Assembly (NCBI GenBank): GCA_020849725.1
Contig: JADLAZ010000168.1
Coordinates: forward strand, 1-14,998
Origin: Chloroflexota bacterium
Lineage (GTDB): Bacteria; Chloroflexota; Chloroflexia; Thermomicrobiales; JADLAZ01
Length of the DNA: 14,998 nucleotides
Direction of reading: 5' to 3'
The notes beneath the pieces are model-generated. The model worked only from the letters and a program-made list of their open reading frames with translations. It was not told the DNA's origin and ran no database searches. Position numbers and translations under genes: made by a program. This document shows positions 14,480-14,998 of the stretch, one piece after another; the first letter of the stretch is position 1, and the number at the start of each line of letters is the position of its first letter.

Positions 14480-14998
14480 AGAAGCCGGTCGAACCGCGCC
14501 GGGCCTACCGACTGCTCACCCATGGGCCAGTGCTACTGCTGACGACGCAGTTTCACGGTCAGCCAAACGTGATGACGGTTGGCTGGTCGATGCCGCTGTC
14601 GGCTGGCGAGTCGCTGATCGGCGTCGCGGTCGCGCCAGCGCGGCTGACGCACGAGTTCATCGTCAAGACCGACCAGTTCGGGTTGAGCGTACCGCACCTG
14701 GACCTGCTCGGCCGGGTCTGGCATTGCGGCACGGTCAGCGGTCGCGACGCCGACAAGTGGGTGACGGCGCCGCTGACACCGGCCGAGGCGACCGAAATCG
14801 ACTGCCCGTTGGTCTATGAAGCACTGGCCTGGCTGGAGTGTGCCGTCGTCAACCGCGTCACCGTTGGCGATCACACGCTCGTCATCGCCGAGGTGCTGGC
14901 GGCTCAGGCCGAGGAGGAAGCGTTCGCCGAGACGTGGCGGCCCGACCAGGAGGCCGGCCACACGCTGCACCACCTGGGCGCCAACCTGTTCACCAGCG
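14476..14998 (+). CDS. Flavin reductase family (FMN-binding split-barrel) protein, partial at the right edge
   Basis: The ATG at 14476 overlaps the TGA of the glycosyltransferase (14477-14479), and GGAG (14464-14467) lies 8 nt upstream. At least 174 residues are encoded before the window ends, close to the full length of about 190-200 expected. Family features are LLTTQFHGQPNVMTVGWS (21-38, the FMN phosphate-contact region), PLSAGESLIGVAVAP (40-54), the TVSGRDADKW block (86-95) and the closing HHLGANLF. Such proteins reduce or bind FMN/flavins for monooxygenases or act as flavoredoxins. Why it sits at the end of a glycosyltransferase operon is not clear; read-through co-transcription without shared function is the simplest explanation. 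Confidence 0.85.
   Translation, partial: MKKPVEPRRAYRLLTHGPVLLLTTQFHGQPNVMTVGWSMPLSAGESLIGVAVAPARLTHEFIVKTDQFGLSVPHLDLLGRVWHCGTVSGRDADKWVTAPLTPAEATEIDCPLVYEALAWLECAVVNRVTVGDHTLVIAEVLAAQAEEEAFAETWRPDQEAGHTLHHLGANLFTS

Noticed and set aside
1..14998. CRISPR arrays, defence systems, IS elements, tRNA or rRNA
   Set aside because: No regularly spaced repeats, transposase or integrase motifs, or recognisable RNA genes were seen on either strand.

Overview
This is a very GC-rich (roughly 70%) bacterial window with strong G/C preference at third codon positions, frequent GTG starts and good GAGGAG-type ribosome binding sites. The gene mix (RHS-repeat protein, DUF2268 peptidase, DUF4013 and Yip1-like membrane proteins, propionyl-CoA carboxylase-type carboxyltransferase with a tiny partner protein, many GT4 glycosyltransferases) would suit a Chloroflexota bacterium, perhaps of the Thermomicrobia. 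That placement is inference; no rRNA or tRNA is present to support it.

Layout, left to right. Positions 1-441 (minus): start of an RHS/YD-repeat secreted protein whose signal peptide lies in a different frame from its YD repeats, so it looks frameshifted. 802-1713 (plus): DUF2268 zinc-peptidase-like protein. 1836-2051: a small four-cysteine hypothetical protein ending in a long hairpin. 2175-3326: enolase-superfamily sugar-acid dehydratase-like protein. A 30-bp perfect palindrome follows. 3474-4694: TuaH-like glycosyltransferase, ending in a hairpin shared with a minus-strand remnant of an NHL-repeat protein (4707-4931). 5028-6853: acyl-CoA carboxylase carboxyltransferase plus a small epsilon-like protein.

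A minus-strand operon then reads DUF2085 membrane protein, MntH-type NRAMP metal transporter, tandem-domain universal stress protein (9731 down to 6865), with a good promoter at 9766-9794. On the plus strand come two small multi-pass membrane proteins, DUF4013 (10106-10780) and Yip1-like (11011-11586). The second is closed by a 16-bp perfect hairpin shared with convergent thioredoxin (11669-11995, minus). Thioredoxin is divergent from an overlapping plus-strand operon of two GT4 glycosyltransferases and a flavin-reductase-family protein that runs off the right edge (12168-14998).

Functionally the window holds central acyl-CoA carboxylation, metal uptake with stress response, redox maintenance, sugar-acid breakdown and surface glycan synthesis. 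I found no CRISPR array, no intact mobile element, no RNA gene and no clear new defence system. The most unusual points are the two decayed genes, the small Cys protein with its hairpin, the carboxyltransferase with Cys at the specificity position, the palindrome over the -10 of the glycosyltransferase operon, and the glycosyltransferase/flavin-reductase coupling.
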